This document shows positions 22,714-31,566 of a stretch of DNA of 64,000 bases, piece by piece. The notes under the pieces were generated by a model. It saw only the letters and a program-made list of their open reading frames with translations. It had not been told where the DNA came from and made no database searches. The stretch's first letter is position 1. Each line of letters opens with the position of its first letter. The position numbers and the translations under genes are program-made. The stretch covers positions 1 to 64,000 of the forward strand of contig NZ_CP077604.1 in the NCBI RefSeq assembly GCF_019048865.1, read 5' to 3'. The DNA is from Aquihabitans sp. G128. GTDB lineage: Bacteria; Actinomycetota; Acidimicrobiia; Acidimicrobiales; Iamiaceae.

Positions 22714-22732
22714 GTTCACGTACCGTTCACGT
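22714..22732 (+). promoter_or_regulatory. Promoter with direct repeat GTTCACGT before the ATP-grasp operon
   Basis: GTTCACGT is repeated at 22714-22721 and 22725-22732. The -10 box TACCGT (22721-22726) lies between and within the copies and ends 7 bases before the GTG at 22734. A regulator bound to the repeats would block or direct the promoter. Confidence 0.5.
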
Positions 22733-22733
22733 C

Positions 22734-24417
22734 GTGCGCACGGACGCGAAACCAGGTAGCGGCAGGGTCTCCCAGGTGAGCGACCTGTTCGACGACTACG
22801 GCGCGGGCTCCATCCGGCGGACCTACGACGAGATGTTCGATCGGTTCGGTCGGGTGCGCGACACCTACCGGGCCGTGCACGACACGTTGGAGCCGCAGAG
22901 CACCGCAGACCTGGCCTCTCGGGCCGACGGGCTGAGCCGGGCCTACCGGGACCGGGGCGTCACCTTCGCCCTCTCCGGCCAGGAGCGGCCCTTCCCGCTC
23001 GACCTGGTGCCCCGGGTCCTCTCCGCCGAGGAGTGGCGCCGCCTGGAGGCGGGCATCCGCCAGCGGGTGCTGGCCCTCGAGGCGTTCCTGGCCGACGTCT
23101 ACGGCCCCGGCGAGGTGTTCGACGACCAGGTGGTGCCCCGCAAGCTGGTGCACTCCTCGCCGCACTTCCACCGCCAGGTCCACGGCGTGGAGCCGGCCGG
23201 CGGCGTGCGCATCCACGTCTCCGGCGTCGACGTCATCCGCGACGACCACGGCGAGTTCCGCGTGCTGGAGGACAACCTCCGCAGCCCGTCGGGCGTGAGC
23301 TACGTGATGGAGAACCGCCGGGTGATGGCCCGGGTGTTCCCGGACCTGTTCGGCGCCTCGGCGGTGGCGCCGGTCGACGACTACCCCCGCCACCTGCTCG
23401 GTGCCCTGCGGGCCACCGCCCCGGCCCGGGCATCGGACCCGCGCATCGTGGTGCTCACCCCGGGCGTGCACAACAGCGCCTACTTCGAGCACGCCCTCCT
23501 GGCCCGCATGATGGGCGTCGACCTGGTGGAGGGCCGCGACCTCGTCTGCCGCGACGACGTCACCTACGTGCGCACCACCACCGGCGAGGAGCGCGTCGAC
23601 GTCATGTACCGGCGCATCGACGACGAGTTCCTGGACCCGGTGCAGTTCCGCCCCGACTCCGTGCTGGGCTGCGCGGGGCTCATCCACTCGGCCCGCGCCG
23701 GCAACCTCACCATCGCCAACGCGGTGGGCAACGGGGTGGCCGACGACAAGCTCATCTACAGCTACGTGCCCGACCTCATCGAGTACTACCTGGGCGAGCC
23801 GCCGCTGCTGCGCAACGTGGAGACCTACCGCCTCGGCGAGGACGACGTGCGCGAGTTCGTGCTCGACCGCATCGACCAGATGGTGGTCAAGCCCGTCGAC
23901 GCCTCCGGCGGCTACGGCCTGGTCTTCGGGCCGGACGCGTCGGACGAGGAGCTGGCCGACTGCCGGGCCAACATCATCGCCGACCCGCGCGGCTACATCG
24001 CCCAGCCCGTCGTCGCCCTCTCCACCGGCCCGACGCTGGTCGACGGACGGCTCCGGCCCCGCCACCTCGACCTGCGCCCCTTCGCCGTCAACGACGGCGA
24101 GAAGGTCTGGGTCCTGCCCGGCGGCCTGACCCGGGTGGCGCTGCCCGAGGGCAGCCTGGTGGTGAACTCCAGCCAGGGCGGCGGTTCCAAGGACACGTGG
24201 GTGCTGGCCGACGACGACGCCACGTTCGGCCTCGACATGGCCATGCCCGTGCCCAAGGAGGCCACCAACCGCCCGGCGCCCCCCCGTGCCGCTGCAGTTC
24301 GGTCCGGCCGACGACCACGAGCGCCACCACCAGCAGCAGCTCCAGCAGCAGCAGTCCCCGGAGGCCGCCGCCGAGCCGACACCCACCACCGACGAAGGGG
24401 AGGTGCCCTCGTGCTGA
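22734..24417 (+). CDS. Circularly permuted ATP-grasp protein (frameshift near C terminus)
   Basis: A protein of about 560 residues of the circularly permuted ATP-grasp type (former DUF404/DUF407). Family blocks are YDEMFDRFGRVRDTYRAVHD, VLEDNLRSPSGVSYVMENR, VLTPGVHNSAYFEHALLAR, MVVKPVDASGGYGLVFG (nucleotide loop) and HLDLRPFAVNDGEKVWVLPGG. ATP-grasp enzymes of this class are predicted to join carboxyl and amino groups in peptide-like products. A frame break near 24287 switches the end to a Gln/His-rich tail (HHQQQLQQQQ) before TGA at 24415-24417. The GTG at 22734 is favoured by its leaderless promoter; GTG 22776 fits the family N terminus equally well. It heads a three-gene operon with alpha-E and transglutaminase genes. 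Confidence 0.88.
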
Positions 24418-25380
24418 GCCGCATCGCCGAAGCCCTCTACTGGATGGGCCGGTACCTGGAGCGGGCCGACGACACCGCCCGGCTGCTCGACGTGCACGTG
24501 CACCGCATGGTCGTCCAGCTCAACGACGACCGGGTGGGCGCCTCCCTGCTCGAGCATGGGCATCGAGGGCGAGCACCTGGCCCGCCTCGAGGCCGAGGGC
24601 CCGATCGACCTCTGGAAGGCCACCGAGCTGCTGGCCTACGACGCCGACAACCCCAGCTCCGTGGTCGGCTCGCTGCGCCTGGCCCGGGAGAACGCCCGGG
24701 GCCTGCGCGAGATCCTGGCCACCGAGGTGTGGGAGGCGCTGAACCGGACCTACCACGAGCTCGACAACCACGTCCGTGCCGCCCGCACGCTCGGGCCCCA
24801 CCTGCTCTTCCAGTGGGTGCGAGACCGCGTGGCGCTGGTGGGCGGCCTCATCGACACGGTGCTGCTCCACGACGACGGCTGGCGGTTCCTGACCATCGGT
24901 CGGTCCTTGGAACGGGTGGACATGACGGCCCGCCTCCTCGGGGCGGTGCCGGCCAACGCCGACGCCTCCCGGTGGAGCGGCGTGCTGGTGTCCTGCGGGG
25001 CCAACGACGCCTTCCTCCGGACCTACGGCGGCGACATCGACCAGGCCAAGGCCCTGAGCGTGCTGCTGCTCGACCCGGACTTCCCCCGCTCGGTGTCCTA
25101 CGCCCTGGCGCAGGCCGAGCAGGCGCTCGACGACGTCGACGGCGGCCAGCGCCCCAACGGCGGCCGTCGCCGCCCGCTGGTGCGCACCAGCGCCGCGGCC
25201 CGCGAGGTCGGGCGCATCCGGTCCGAGCTGGCCTACACCGACCCGGCCCTGCTGGCCGCCGACCTGCCCGCCGTGGTGGCCCGCCTCCAGGCCGCCACCG
25301 CCTACGCCTCCGAGCTGGTGACCCAGCGCTACTTCCAGCGGGTGGCGTTCATCGAGTGGACCCCGGACAAGAGCGCATGA
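24411..25380 (+). CDS. Alpha-E domain protein (frameshift)
   Basis: A protein of about 322 residues of the alpha-E (former DUF403) family, a helical protein almost always encoded beside circularly permuted ATP-grasp enzymes. It begins VLSRIAEALYWMGRYLERAD, the diagnostic N terminus, and continues with NARGLREILATEVWEALNRT, HDDGWRFLTIGRSLERVDMT and a C-terminal RYFQRVAFIEW. Its exact role is not known. The GTG at 24411 overlaps the ATP-grasp stop by 7 bases behind GGGAGG. A frame change is needed near 24555. Its stop overlaps the next ATG (ATGA), so the operon is tightly coupled. Confidence 0.88.
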
Positions 25381-26222
25381 GCTGGCGACTGCAGATCACC
25401 CACACCACCAAGTACAAGTACGACTCGCCGGTGGCGCAGTCGTACAACGAGGCCCGCCTGGAGCCCCGCAGCGACCGGCTCCAGACCGTGCTCTCCAGCC
25501 GGGTCGAGGTCGAGCCGGCCACCCGGGTGGTCCGCCACATCGACTACTGGGGCTCGGTGGTGCACCACTTCGACATCCAGGTGCCCCACACCGAGCTGAC
25601 CGTCACCGGCCGCACCACCATCGAGACCGCCGCCCAGGCCGCCGAGCCGGGCGACATCGGCTGGGAGGAGCTGCGCGGCGTGCCCATGCGGGACCGCTTC
25701 GAGGAGCTGCTCGTGCCCACCGAGACCGTGGCGTGGAACGAGGAGCTCGCCGCCGTGGCCGCCGAGCTGGCCGCCGCCAACGACACCCCCGCAGCCGCCG
25801 CCGAGGCCGCTGCGGCCTGGGTCAACGAGCGGCTCGACTACCGCTCGGGCACCACGGGCGTGAAGACCACCGCCGTGCAGGTGCTCGACACCGGCGCCGG
25901 CGTCTGCCAGGACTTCGCCCACGTCACCCTCGCCCTGCTCCGGGCCATGGGCATCCCGAGCTGGTACGTCTCGGGCTACCTGCACCCCCGCAAGGAGGCG
26001 CCGGTCGACGAGCCGCTCGTGGGCGAGAGCCACGCGTGGGTGGCCGCCTTCACCGGCACCGTCTGGCCGCTGGACCCCACCAGCCTCAACCCGGTGGCCG
26101 AGCGCCACGTCCGGGTCGCGGCCGGGCGCGACTACTCCGACGTGTCCCCGTTCCGGGGCATCTACGCCGGGCGCGCCGCCCAAGAGCTCGACGTCAGCGT
26201 CGAGCTGGTCCGCAAGGCCTGA
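25377..26222 (+). CDS. Transglutaminase-like cysteine protease family protein
   Basis: A 281-residue protein with the transglutaminase N-terminal domain (LQITHTTKYKYDSPVAQSYN) and core. The catalytic triad is visible as GAGVCQDFAHVTLALLRAMG (Cys), ESHAWVAAF (His) and PLDPTSLN (Asp). Bacterial members of this family usually act as proteases or amidases. With the ATP-grasp and alpha-E genes it makes the conserved set predicted to make and cut a peptide tag or small peptide. It is the last gene of the operon, followed by a small hairpin. Confidence 0.92.
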   Translation: MSWRLQITHTTKYKYDSPVAQSYNEARLEPRSDRLQTVLSSRVEVEPATRVVRHIDYWGSVVHHFDIQVPHTELTVTGRTTIETAAQAAEPGDIGWEELRGVPMRDRFEELLVPTETVAWNEELAAVAAELAAANDTPAAAAEAAAAWVNERLDYRSGTTGVKTTAVQVLDTGAGVCQDFAHVTLALLRAMGIPSWYVSGYLHPRKEAPVDEPLVGESHAWVAAFTGTVWPLDPTSLNPVAERHVRVAAGRDYSDVSPFRGIYAGRAAQELDVSVELVRKA

Positions 26223-26241
26223 CGCCTCGCCCGGCGAGGCG
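26223..26241 (+). terminator. Short hairpin after the transglutaminase gene
   Basis: CGCCTCG (26223-26229) pairs with CGAGGCG (26235-26241) around a 5-base loop immediately after the TGA. The stem is short, so termination may be weak. Confidence 0.45.
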
Positions 26242-26266
26242 CCGTGATCGGTGCCACGCTGGTCCC

Positions 26267-26791
26267 ATGGCGACCCCACCGACGTTCCGCATGGGCCGGC
26301 TCGACCACGTGCACATCCGCGTGCCGGACCGTGACGAAGCCGCCCGCTGGTACGCCGAGCACCTCGGGTTCGAGCCCGTGGCCGAGTACGACTTCTGGGC
26401 GAAGGGCTTCGAGGGCGGCCCGCTGCAGATCTCGGCCGACGGCGGCCGGACCACGCTGGCCCTGTTCGAGGCCAGCGAGGGGCACCCGATGGTGCCCCAG
26501 CGCACGGGCGTGGCGTTCAGCGTCGACGCCGAGGTGTTCTCGGCGTTCATCCGCTCGCTGCCGAACGGCATCGACCACCCGGACGGCACGCCACTCGCGC
26601 CGGAGCACCTGGTGGACTTCGACCTCTGCTGGGCCGTCGACCTGGTCGACCCCTGGGGCAACCAGTACGAGCTCAACTGCTACGAGTACGACCGCATCGC
26701 CGCGGACCTCGTGGCCGCCGATGCCATCGCCGTCACCCGCTACTGGCCCCGCGACACCTACGACGCCTACCTCACGGGTGGCCCGGCGTAG
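26267..26791 (+). CDS. VOC (glyoxalase/bleomycin-resistance) fold protein
   Basis: A 174-residue vicinal-oxygen-chelate fold protein. The N-terminal module MGRLDHVHIRVPDRDEAARW is the classic start of the fold with a candidate metal histidine. The second module has FDLCWAVDLVDPWGNQYELN, whose final Glu is another candidate ligand. Members range from glyoxalases and dioxygenases to resistance proteins, so no substrate is assigned. The ATG at 26267 lies 25 bases after the hairpin that ends the transglutaminase operon, and I see no strong promoter. Confidence 0.85.
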   Translation: MATPPTFRMGRLDHVHIRVPDRDEAARWYAEHLGFEPVAEYDFWAKGFEGGPLQISADGGRTTLALFEASEGHPMVPQRTGVAFSVDAEVFSAFIRSLPNGIDHPDGTPLAPEHLVDFDLCWAVDLVDPWGNQYELNCYEYDRIAADLVAADAIAVTRYWPRDTYDAYLTGGPA

Positions 26792-26817
26792 CGGCGTGGC
26801 CCTGGCGGGGCCGACCG

Positions 26818-27411
26818 CTAGAGCGAGAACTCGGACTTGGACTTCTTGGCGGCCTTCTGGAGCTTCTTCCACGCCTGGACCTCGCGCAGCTTGGGCAGCG
26901 AGTCGACGTCGGCGGCCGATCGGGGCTGGGTGTCGCTGAACGCACCGGCAGCGGCCTTCCAGCCGCGCGGCTTCACGTCGAAGCGCTTGGCCAGGAGCGC
27001 CACGAAGATGCGCGACTTCTCCTCGGCGAAGCCGGGCAGCGCCGACACCCGGGCGTAGAGCGTGGTGCCGGACTTGGCGGTGGTCCAGATGCTGGCGGTG
27101 TCGCCCTCGTACTCGTCGACGATGACCCGGGCGATCCCGTGGGCCCGTCGGGCCATGGCCGCCGGGTAGCGGTGCACGGCCGGCTTCTCGCAGAAGACCG
27201 CCACGACCTCCTCGGGGTCCATGGCGGCGATGCCGGCCGGTGACCACCGGTCGCCCAGCCGCTCCTTGATGACCATCGGCGAGCGGAACGCCCACGTCAT
27301 CGGCACCTGCTGGTCGAGCAGCATCCCGTAGAGCAGCGCCAGCGGGTCGTGCGCCAGCAGCTCGTTGGCGTCGTCGTCGAACGTGATCGGGAAGGAGTCC
27401 GGCGCAGTCAC
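26818..27411 (-). CDS. HhH-GPD family base-excision repair protein (TIGR03252)
   Basis: A 197-residue protein matching the actinobacterial HhH-GPD family TIGR03252. Visible stretches are ALLYGMLLDQQVPMTWAFRS, DPEEVVAVFCEKPAVHRYPA and LYARVSALPGFAEEKSRIFV, which carries the hairpin-like turn PGFAEEK. The C terminus is Lys-rich (KKLQKAAKKSKSEF). Proteins of this fold are DNA glycosylases, but the lesion for this family is not known. TAGCCT (27424-27419) ends 7 bases before the GTG start, again a leaderless arrangement. The gene lies downstream of aceE, separated by two palindromic repeats. Confidence 0.85.
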   Translation of the reverse strand: MTAPDSFPITFDDDANELLAHDPLALLYGMLLDQQVPMTWAFRSPMVIKERLGDRWSPAGIAAMDPEEVVAVFCEKPAVHRYPAAMARRAHGIARVIVDEYEGDTASIWTTAKSGTTLYARVSALPGFAEEKSRIFVALLAKRFDVKPRGWKAAAGAFSDTQPRSAADVDSLPKLREVQAWKKLQKAAKKSKSEFSL

Positions 27412-27434
27412 CCCGCCGAGGCTAGGCGACCCCG

Positions 27435-27500
27435 CCAACCCCGAACTCGTCGCAGTTGGGCGACGCCACGGTCGACAACTGCGACAAGTTCGAGGGTTGG
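27435..27500. repeat. REP-like palindrome, copy 1 downstream of aceE
   Basis: The inner arms 27443-27458 and 27476-27491 pair at 15 of 16 positions. CCAACC and GGTTGG at the ends lengthen the stem. The second copy begins 74 bases later. It probably terminates aceE transcription and shares its right-hand sequence with the repeat at 6660-6684. Confidence 0.75.
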
Positions 27501-27516
27501 GCGAGCTGGCGGTCCT

Positions 27517-27570
27517 GAACTTGTCGCAGTTGGGCGACGCCACGGTCGACAACTGCGACAAGTTCGAGGG
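27517..27570. repeat. REP-like palindrome, copy 2 downstream of aceE
   Basis: The arms 27517-27532 and 27550-27565 are a perfect 16-bp pair with a 17-base loop that itself contains CGAC/GTCG. Loop and right flank are nearly identical to copy 1. It lies 11 bases after the aceE stop. Confidence 0.8.
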
Positions 27571-27580
27571 GTGGGGCTGG

Positions 27581-30307
27581 TCAGCCGTGCCAGGGGACGG
27601 CGGCTTCGGCGTCGAGGTCGTGGTGGGCGATGGCCTTGGCCACCAGGTCGGGGTCGACCTTGCCGTCGGCGGCGAGCGACGAGAGGACGGCCACCACCAG
27701 GTGGGGGGCGTCGGTCTCGAAGTAGCGGCGGAGGGCCTCGCGGGTGTCGGAGCGGCCGAAGCCGTCGGTGCCGAGCGAGCTGTAGCGGCGCTTCCTGGGC
27801 ACCCAGCGCGAGATCTGGTCGGGCACGGTGCGCATGAAGTCGGTGACCGCCACGATCGGGCCCTTCGACCCGTCGAGCAGCTCGGTGACCCGGGGGGTGC
27901 GGGCCGGCTCGCCGGGGTGGAGGCGGTTCCAGCGCTCGGCGGCCAGCGCGTCCTCGCGCAGGCGCTTGTAGGACGTGGCGCTCCACAGCTCGGCGCCGAC
28001 GCCCCAGCGCTCGGCCAGCTCGGCCTGCGCCTCCCGGGCGGCGCCCTGGGCCGAGCCCGAGAACAGGATGGTGGCGGCCGCTGCGTGGTCGCCGTCGGGT
28101 GCCGGCTGCCAGCGGTACAGGCCCTCGACGATGCCCTCGGCCACGCCCTCGGCCATGGGCGGCATGACGTGGTTCTCGTTGTAGAGGGTCAGGTAGTAGA
28201 AGACGTCCTCGGGCTCCGGGCCGTACATGCGCTCGATGCCGGTGCGGATGATCTCGGCGGTCTCGTAGGCGAAGGCCGGGTCGTACGCCTCGCAGGTGGG
28301 CACGGTCGAGGCGAGGACGAGGCTGTGGCCGTCCTGGTGCTGGAGGCCCTCACCGGTGAGCGTGGTGCGCCCGGCGGTGGCGCCGAGCAGGAAGCCCCGG
28401 GCCCGGGCGTCGGCGGCCGCCCAGATGAGGTCGCCCACCCGCTGGAAGCCGAACATCGAATAGAAGATGAAGAACGGGACCATGGGCACGCCGCGGGTGG
28501 CGTAGGAGGTGGCCGCTGCGGTCCACGACGCGAGCCCGCCGGCCTCGGTGATGCCCTCCTCGAGCAGCTGGCCGTCGATGCTCTCCCGGTAGGAGAGCAG
28601 CAGCTTGTGGTCGACCGACTCGTACTTCTGGCCCTCGGCGGCGTAGATGCCGAACTCCTTGAACAACGAGTCCATGCCGAAGGTGCGGGCCTCGTCGGGG
28701 ATGATCGGCACCACGCGGGGCCCGAAGCCCTCGTCGCGGGCGAAGGCGCGCAGCAGGCGGGTGAAGGCGGTGGTGGTGGACGCCTCCTTCTTGCCGGAGC
28801 CGCCGCGGAACTCGTCGAAGACGCTGTCCTGCGGGAGCGTGAGCGCCCGGTTGGTGCGCACCACCCGCTTGGGCAGCGAGCCGCCCAGCCGCCGGCGGCG
28901 GTCCATGAGGTAGGCGTGCAGCGGCGACCCGTCCGGTGGGCGGTAGTAGGGCGCCGAGGCGCCGTCGGCCAGCGCCTCCTCGGGGATCTCCTCCTCGAGG
29001 TGCAGGCGGGTGCGCAGCACGCGCAGCTGCTCGTTGGACATCTTCTTGATCTGGTGGGTGGCGTTGCGGCCCTCCACCTCGGTGCCCAGCGTCCAGCCCT
29101 TGACCGTCTTGGCCAGGATGACGGTGGGCTTGCCCCGCTGCTCGGTGGCGGCCTTGTAGGCGCTGTAGAGCTTCTGGTAGTCGTGCCCGCCGCGCGGCAG
29201 CCAGCGCAGGTCGTCGTCGGAGAGGTGCTCCACCATCTTGCGGAGCCGGGGGTCCGGGCCGAAGAAGTGCTCGCGGATGTAGGCGCCGTCCTCGATGGTG
29301 TAGCGCTGGAACTCGCCGTCGACGGTCTCGTTCATCTTCTTCACGAGCACGCCGTCGACGTCGTTCTCGATGAGCTCGTCCCACGCCGAGCCCCAGACGA
29401 CCTTGATGACGTTCCAGCCCGAGCCGCGGAACACCGCCTCGAGCTCCTGGATGACCTTGCCGTTGCCCCGGACCGGTCCGTCGAGGCGCTGGAGGTTGCA
29501 GTTGACCACCCAGGTGAGGTTGTCGAGGCCCTCGCGCCCGGCCAGCGAGATGGCGCCGAGCGTCTCGGGCTCGTCGGTCTCGCCGTCGCCGATGAAGCAC
29601 CACACCCGGCTGCCCGACGTGTCGTCGAGCCGGCGGTGGTGCAGGTAGCGGTTGAAGCGGGCCTGGTAGAGCGAGTTGATGGGGCCCAGGCCCATGGAGA
29701 CCGTGGGGTACTCCCAGAACTCGGGCATGAGGCGGGGGTGGGGGTAGCTGGACAGGCCCTGCCCGTCGATCTCGCGCCGGAAGCCGTCGAGCTGGTCCTC
29801 GCTCAGCCGGCCCTCGAGGAACGCCCGGGCGTAGATGCCGGGGGCGGCGTGGCCCTGGATGTAGACGGCGTCGCCGGCGCCGCCGTCGTCCTTGCCCCGC
29901 CAGAAGTGGTTGAAGCCGACGTCGTAGAGCGCGGCGGAGGAGGCGAACGTGGCCAGGTGGCCGCCGATGCCCTCGGCGGCCTTGTTGGCCTTCACCACCA
30001 TCACCGCGGCGTTCCACCGGATGAACGCCCGGATGCGCCGCTCCATCTCGAAGTCGCCCGGGAACCAGTAGCGGGCCTGCTCGTCGACGAGCGGGATGGT
30101 GTTCACGTACGGCGTGCGCACCGGCGTGGGCACGCCGAGGCCGAGCTCGTGGCCCCGGGCGAGCAGCCGCTGCACCAGGTACTCGGCGCGACCGGCGCCG
30201 TGCTGGGACGCCACGGCATCGAGTGACTCCAACCACTCCTTGGTCTCGCCCGGATCGGCGTCGAACAGCTGGTCAACGAAATCGTCGTCGATACCCATGC
30301 CTGCCAT
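27581..30307 (-). CDS. aceE: Pyruvate dehydrogenase E1 component, homodimeric
   Basis: A 908-residue thiamine-diphosphate enzyme that decarboxylates pyruvate and loads acetyl groups onto the lipoyl E2. The thiamine site reads WCFIGDGETDEPETLGAISL and runs to LTWVVNCNLQRLDGPVRGNG. Other AceE blocks are RYWFPGDFEMERRIRAFIRW, FIFYSMFGFQRVGDLIWAA and TAGRTTLTGEGLQHQDGHS. The start at ATG 30307 is preferred over ATG 30298 because GGGG lies seven bases upstream. The partners E2 and Lpd are encoded 30 kb away at 59.9-62.8 kb. Actinomycetota often build a mixed pyruvate/2-oxoglutarate dehydrogenase complex with this E1. Confidence 0.96.
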   Translation of the reverse strand: MAGMGIDDDFVDQLFDADPGETKEWLESLDAVASQHGAGRAEYLVQRLLARGHELGLGVPTPVRTPYVNTIPLVDEQARYWFPGDFEMERRIRAFIRWNAAVMVVKANKAAEGIGGHLATFASSAALYDVGFNHFWRGKDDGGAGDAVYIQGHAAPGIYARAFLEGRLSEDQLDGFRREIDGQGLSSYPHPRLMPEFWEYPTVSMGLGPINSLYQARFNRYLHHRRLDDTSGSRVWCFIGDGETDEPETLGAISLAGREGLDNLTWVVNCNLQRLDGPVRGNGKVIQELEAVFRGSGWNVIKVVWGSAWDELIENDVDGVLVKKMNETVDGEFQRYTIEDGAYIREHFFGPDPRLRKMVEHLSDDDLRWLPRGGHDYQKLYSAYKAATEQRGKPTVILAKTVKGWTLGTEVEGRNATHQIKKMSNEQLRVLRTRLHLEEEIPEEALADGASAPYYRPPDGSPLHAYLMDRRRRLGGSLPKRVVRTNRALTLPQDSVFDEFRGGSGKKEASTTTAFTRLLRAFARDEGFGPRVVPIIPDEARTFGMDSLFKEFGIYAAEGQKYESVDHKLLLSYRESIDGQLLEEGITEAGGLASWTAAATSYATRGVPMVPFFIFYSMFGFQRVGDLIWAAADARARGFLLGATAGRTTLTGEGLQHQDGHSLVLASTVPTCEAYDPAFAYETAEIIRTGIERMYGPEPEDVFYYLTLYNENHVMPPMAEGVAEGIVEGLYRWQPAPDGDHAAAATILFSGSAQGAAREAQAELAERWGVGAELWSATSYKRLREDALAAERWNRLHPGEPARTPRVTELLDGSKGPIVAVTDFMRTVPDQISRWVPRKRRYSSLGTDGFGRSDTREALRRYFETDAPHLVVAVLSSLAADGKVDPDLVAKAIAHHDLDAEAAVPWHG

Positions 30308-30404
30308 GGTGCCCCGCGGGGTCCGGCTTCGCACCCGTACCCACCGGTCACTTCGCACGCCGTTCACGTGCTCGTTCGGGCGACGCGCCCGCCGCCGCCG
30401 TCGA

Positions 30405-30410
30405 TATGGT
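30405..30410 (+). promoter_or_regulatory. -10 box (TATGGT) for the MacB-like exporter operon
   Basis: TATGGT lies 37 bases before the GTG at 30448, in the 140-base gap between divergent aceE and the permease gene. A ribosome site GGAGAGG (30433-30439) follows, so this transcript would have a leader. Confidence 0.35.
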
Positions 30411-30447
30411 GCCGGGCGGGTCGCACGCGGACCGGAGAGGTGGTGCC

Positions 30448-31566
30448 GTGACCTTCCTCGGACTGATCTTCCACAACGTCGCCGCTCGCCGGTTGCGAGC
30501 CGTGCTCACGGGCCTGGCGGTGGCCATCGGCGTGATGGCCGTGGTGGCCCTCGGCACGTTGACGTTGAGCCTGAAGGAGTCGGCCACCGGGATCCTCAAG
30601 GTCGGCAACGCCGACTTCACGGTGGCCCAGAAGCACACCGACTCGCTGCTCAACTCGCTCATCTCCACCGACGACATGGCGAAGGTCGGCAAGGTGGAGG
30701 GCGTCGGCCGCTCGATCGGCGCCCTCATCGAGCTCGACACCTACGACGCCGGCCACCCGGGGGTCATCCAGGTCGGGCTCGACCCCGACGCCCAGGACCC
30801 CTTCGGCGTGGTCATCCTCCAGGGCCGCAGCTACACGGCCAAGAGCGACGACGAGGTCATGTTGGGCTACGTCCTGGCCCAGTCGATCCACAAGGGCGTG
30901 GGCGATCGGCTGACCATCGACGGGCACACGTATCGGGTCACGGGGACCTACCGCACCAACATCTCGTTCGGGAACTCCACGATGATGTTCCCGCTGCCGG
31001 TGCTGCAGGGCCGGTACCAGGCGGCCGGGCAGGTGAGCCTGGGCTTCGTGAAGGTGGCGCCCGGGGCCAACAAGAAGGCGGTGGCCAAGGCCATCGACAG
31101 GGCCTTCCCGCAGCTCGCCACCGTGGCCAGCGAGAGCGACTACGGCCGGGTGGACAACACCCTGGTGCTGATCTCGGCGGCCAACACCGGCGGCGGCATC
31201 CTCGCCGCGGTCATCGCCATCAGCGGCGTGCTCAACACCTCGCTGCTCAGCTTCTTCGAGCGCGTCCGGGAGTTCGGCGTGCTGCGCTCCATCGGCTGGT
31301 CGCGGCGGCGGATCATCGCCCTCGTGCTCGGCGAGGCGGTGGTGGTCAGCCTGGCGGGCGCGTTCGTCGGCCTGTTCCTCGGCTGGGGCGCCATCAACCT
31401 GCTCCAGCACCAGGCCCAGCTGCGGGGCGTCTTCCACCCCGTCTACGACGCCGGGATCTTCGGCCGGTCGCTCTACTTCGCGTTCGGCGTCGCCTTCGTG
31501 GGCGCCCTGTACCCGGCGGTCCGAGCCGCCTTCCTCTCGCCGCTGGAGGCGATGCGCCGTGAGTGA
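30448..31566 (+). CDS. ABC transporter permease, FtsX/MacB family
   Basis: A 372-residue membrane protein with one N-terminal helix (LRAVLTGLAVAIGVMAVVAL), a large extracellular MacB-type domain (residues about 45-250), and three C-terminal helices around GGGILAAVIAISGVLNTSLL, REFGVLRSIGWSRRRIIALV (a coupling motif for the ATPase) and LYFAFGVAFVGALYPAVRA. MacB-like systems move lipids, peptides or drugs from the membrane outwards. The GTG at 30448 follows GGAGAGG. Its stop overlaps the ATPase gene by 8 bases, so the two subunits are made together. The substrate is unknown. Confidence 0.9.
   Translation: MTFLGLIFHNVAARRLRAVLTGLAVAIGVMAVVALGTLTLSLKESATGILKVGNADFTVAQKHTDSLLNSLISTDDMAKVGKVEGVGRSIGALIELDTYDAGHPGVIQVGLDPDAQDPFGVVILQGRSYTAKSDDEVMLGYVLAQSIHKGVGDRLTIDGHTYRVTGTYRTNISFGNSTMMFPLPVLQGRYQAAGQVSLGFVKVAPGANKKAVAKAIDRAFPQLATVASESDYGRVDNTLVLISAANTGGGILAAVIAISGVLNTSLLSFFERVREFGVLRSIGWSRRRIIALVLGEAVVVSLAGAFVGLFLGWGAINLLQHQAQLRGVFHPVYDAGIFGRSLYFAFGVAFVGALYPAVRAAFLSPLEAMRRE

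Noticed and set aside
24285..24570. Programmed ribosomal frameshifting in the ATP-grasp and alpha-E genes
   Set aside because: No slippery heptamer with a downstream pseudoknot is evident, and similar breaks occur at random in many unrelated genes, so sequencing error is simpler.
27365..30226. A 953-codon open frame on the plus strand opposite aceE
   Set aside because: The Gly/Val/Leu-rich antisense translation has no domain, while the minus strand encodes a full AceE with all family motifs.
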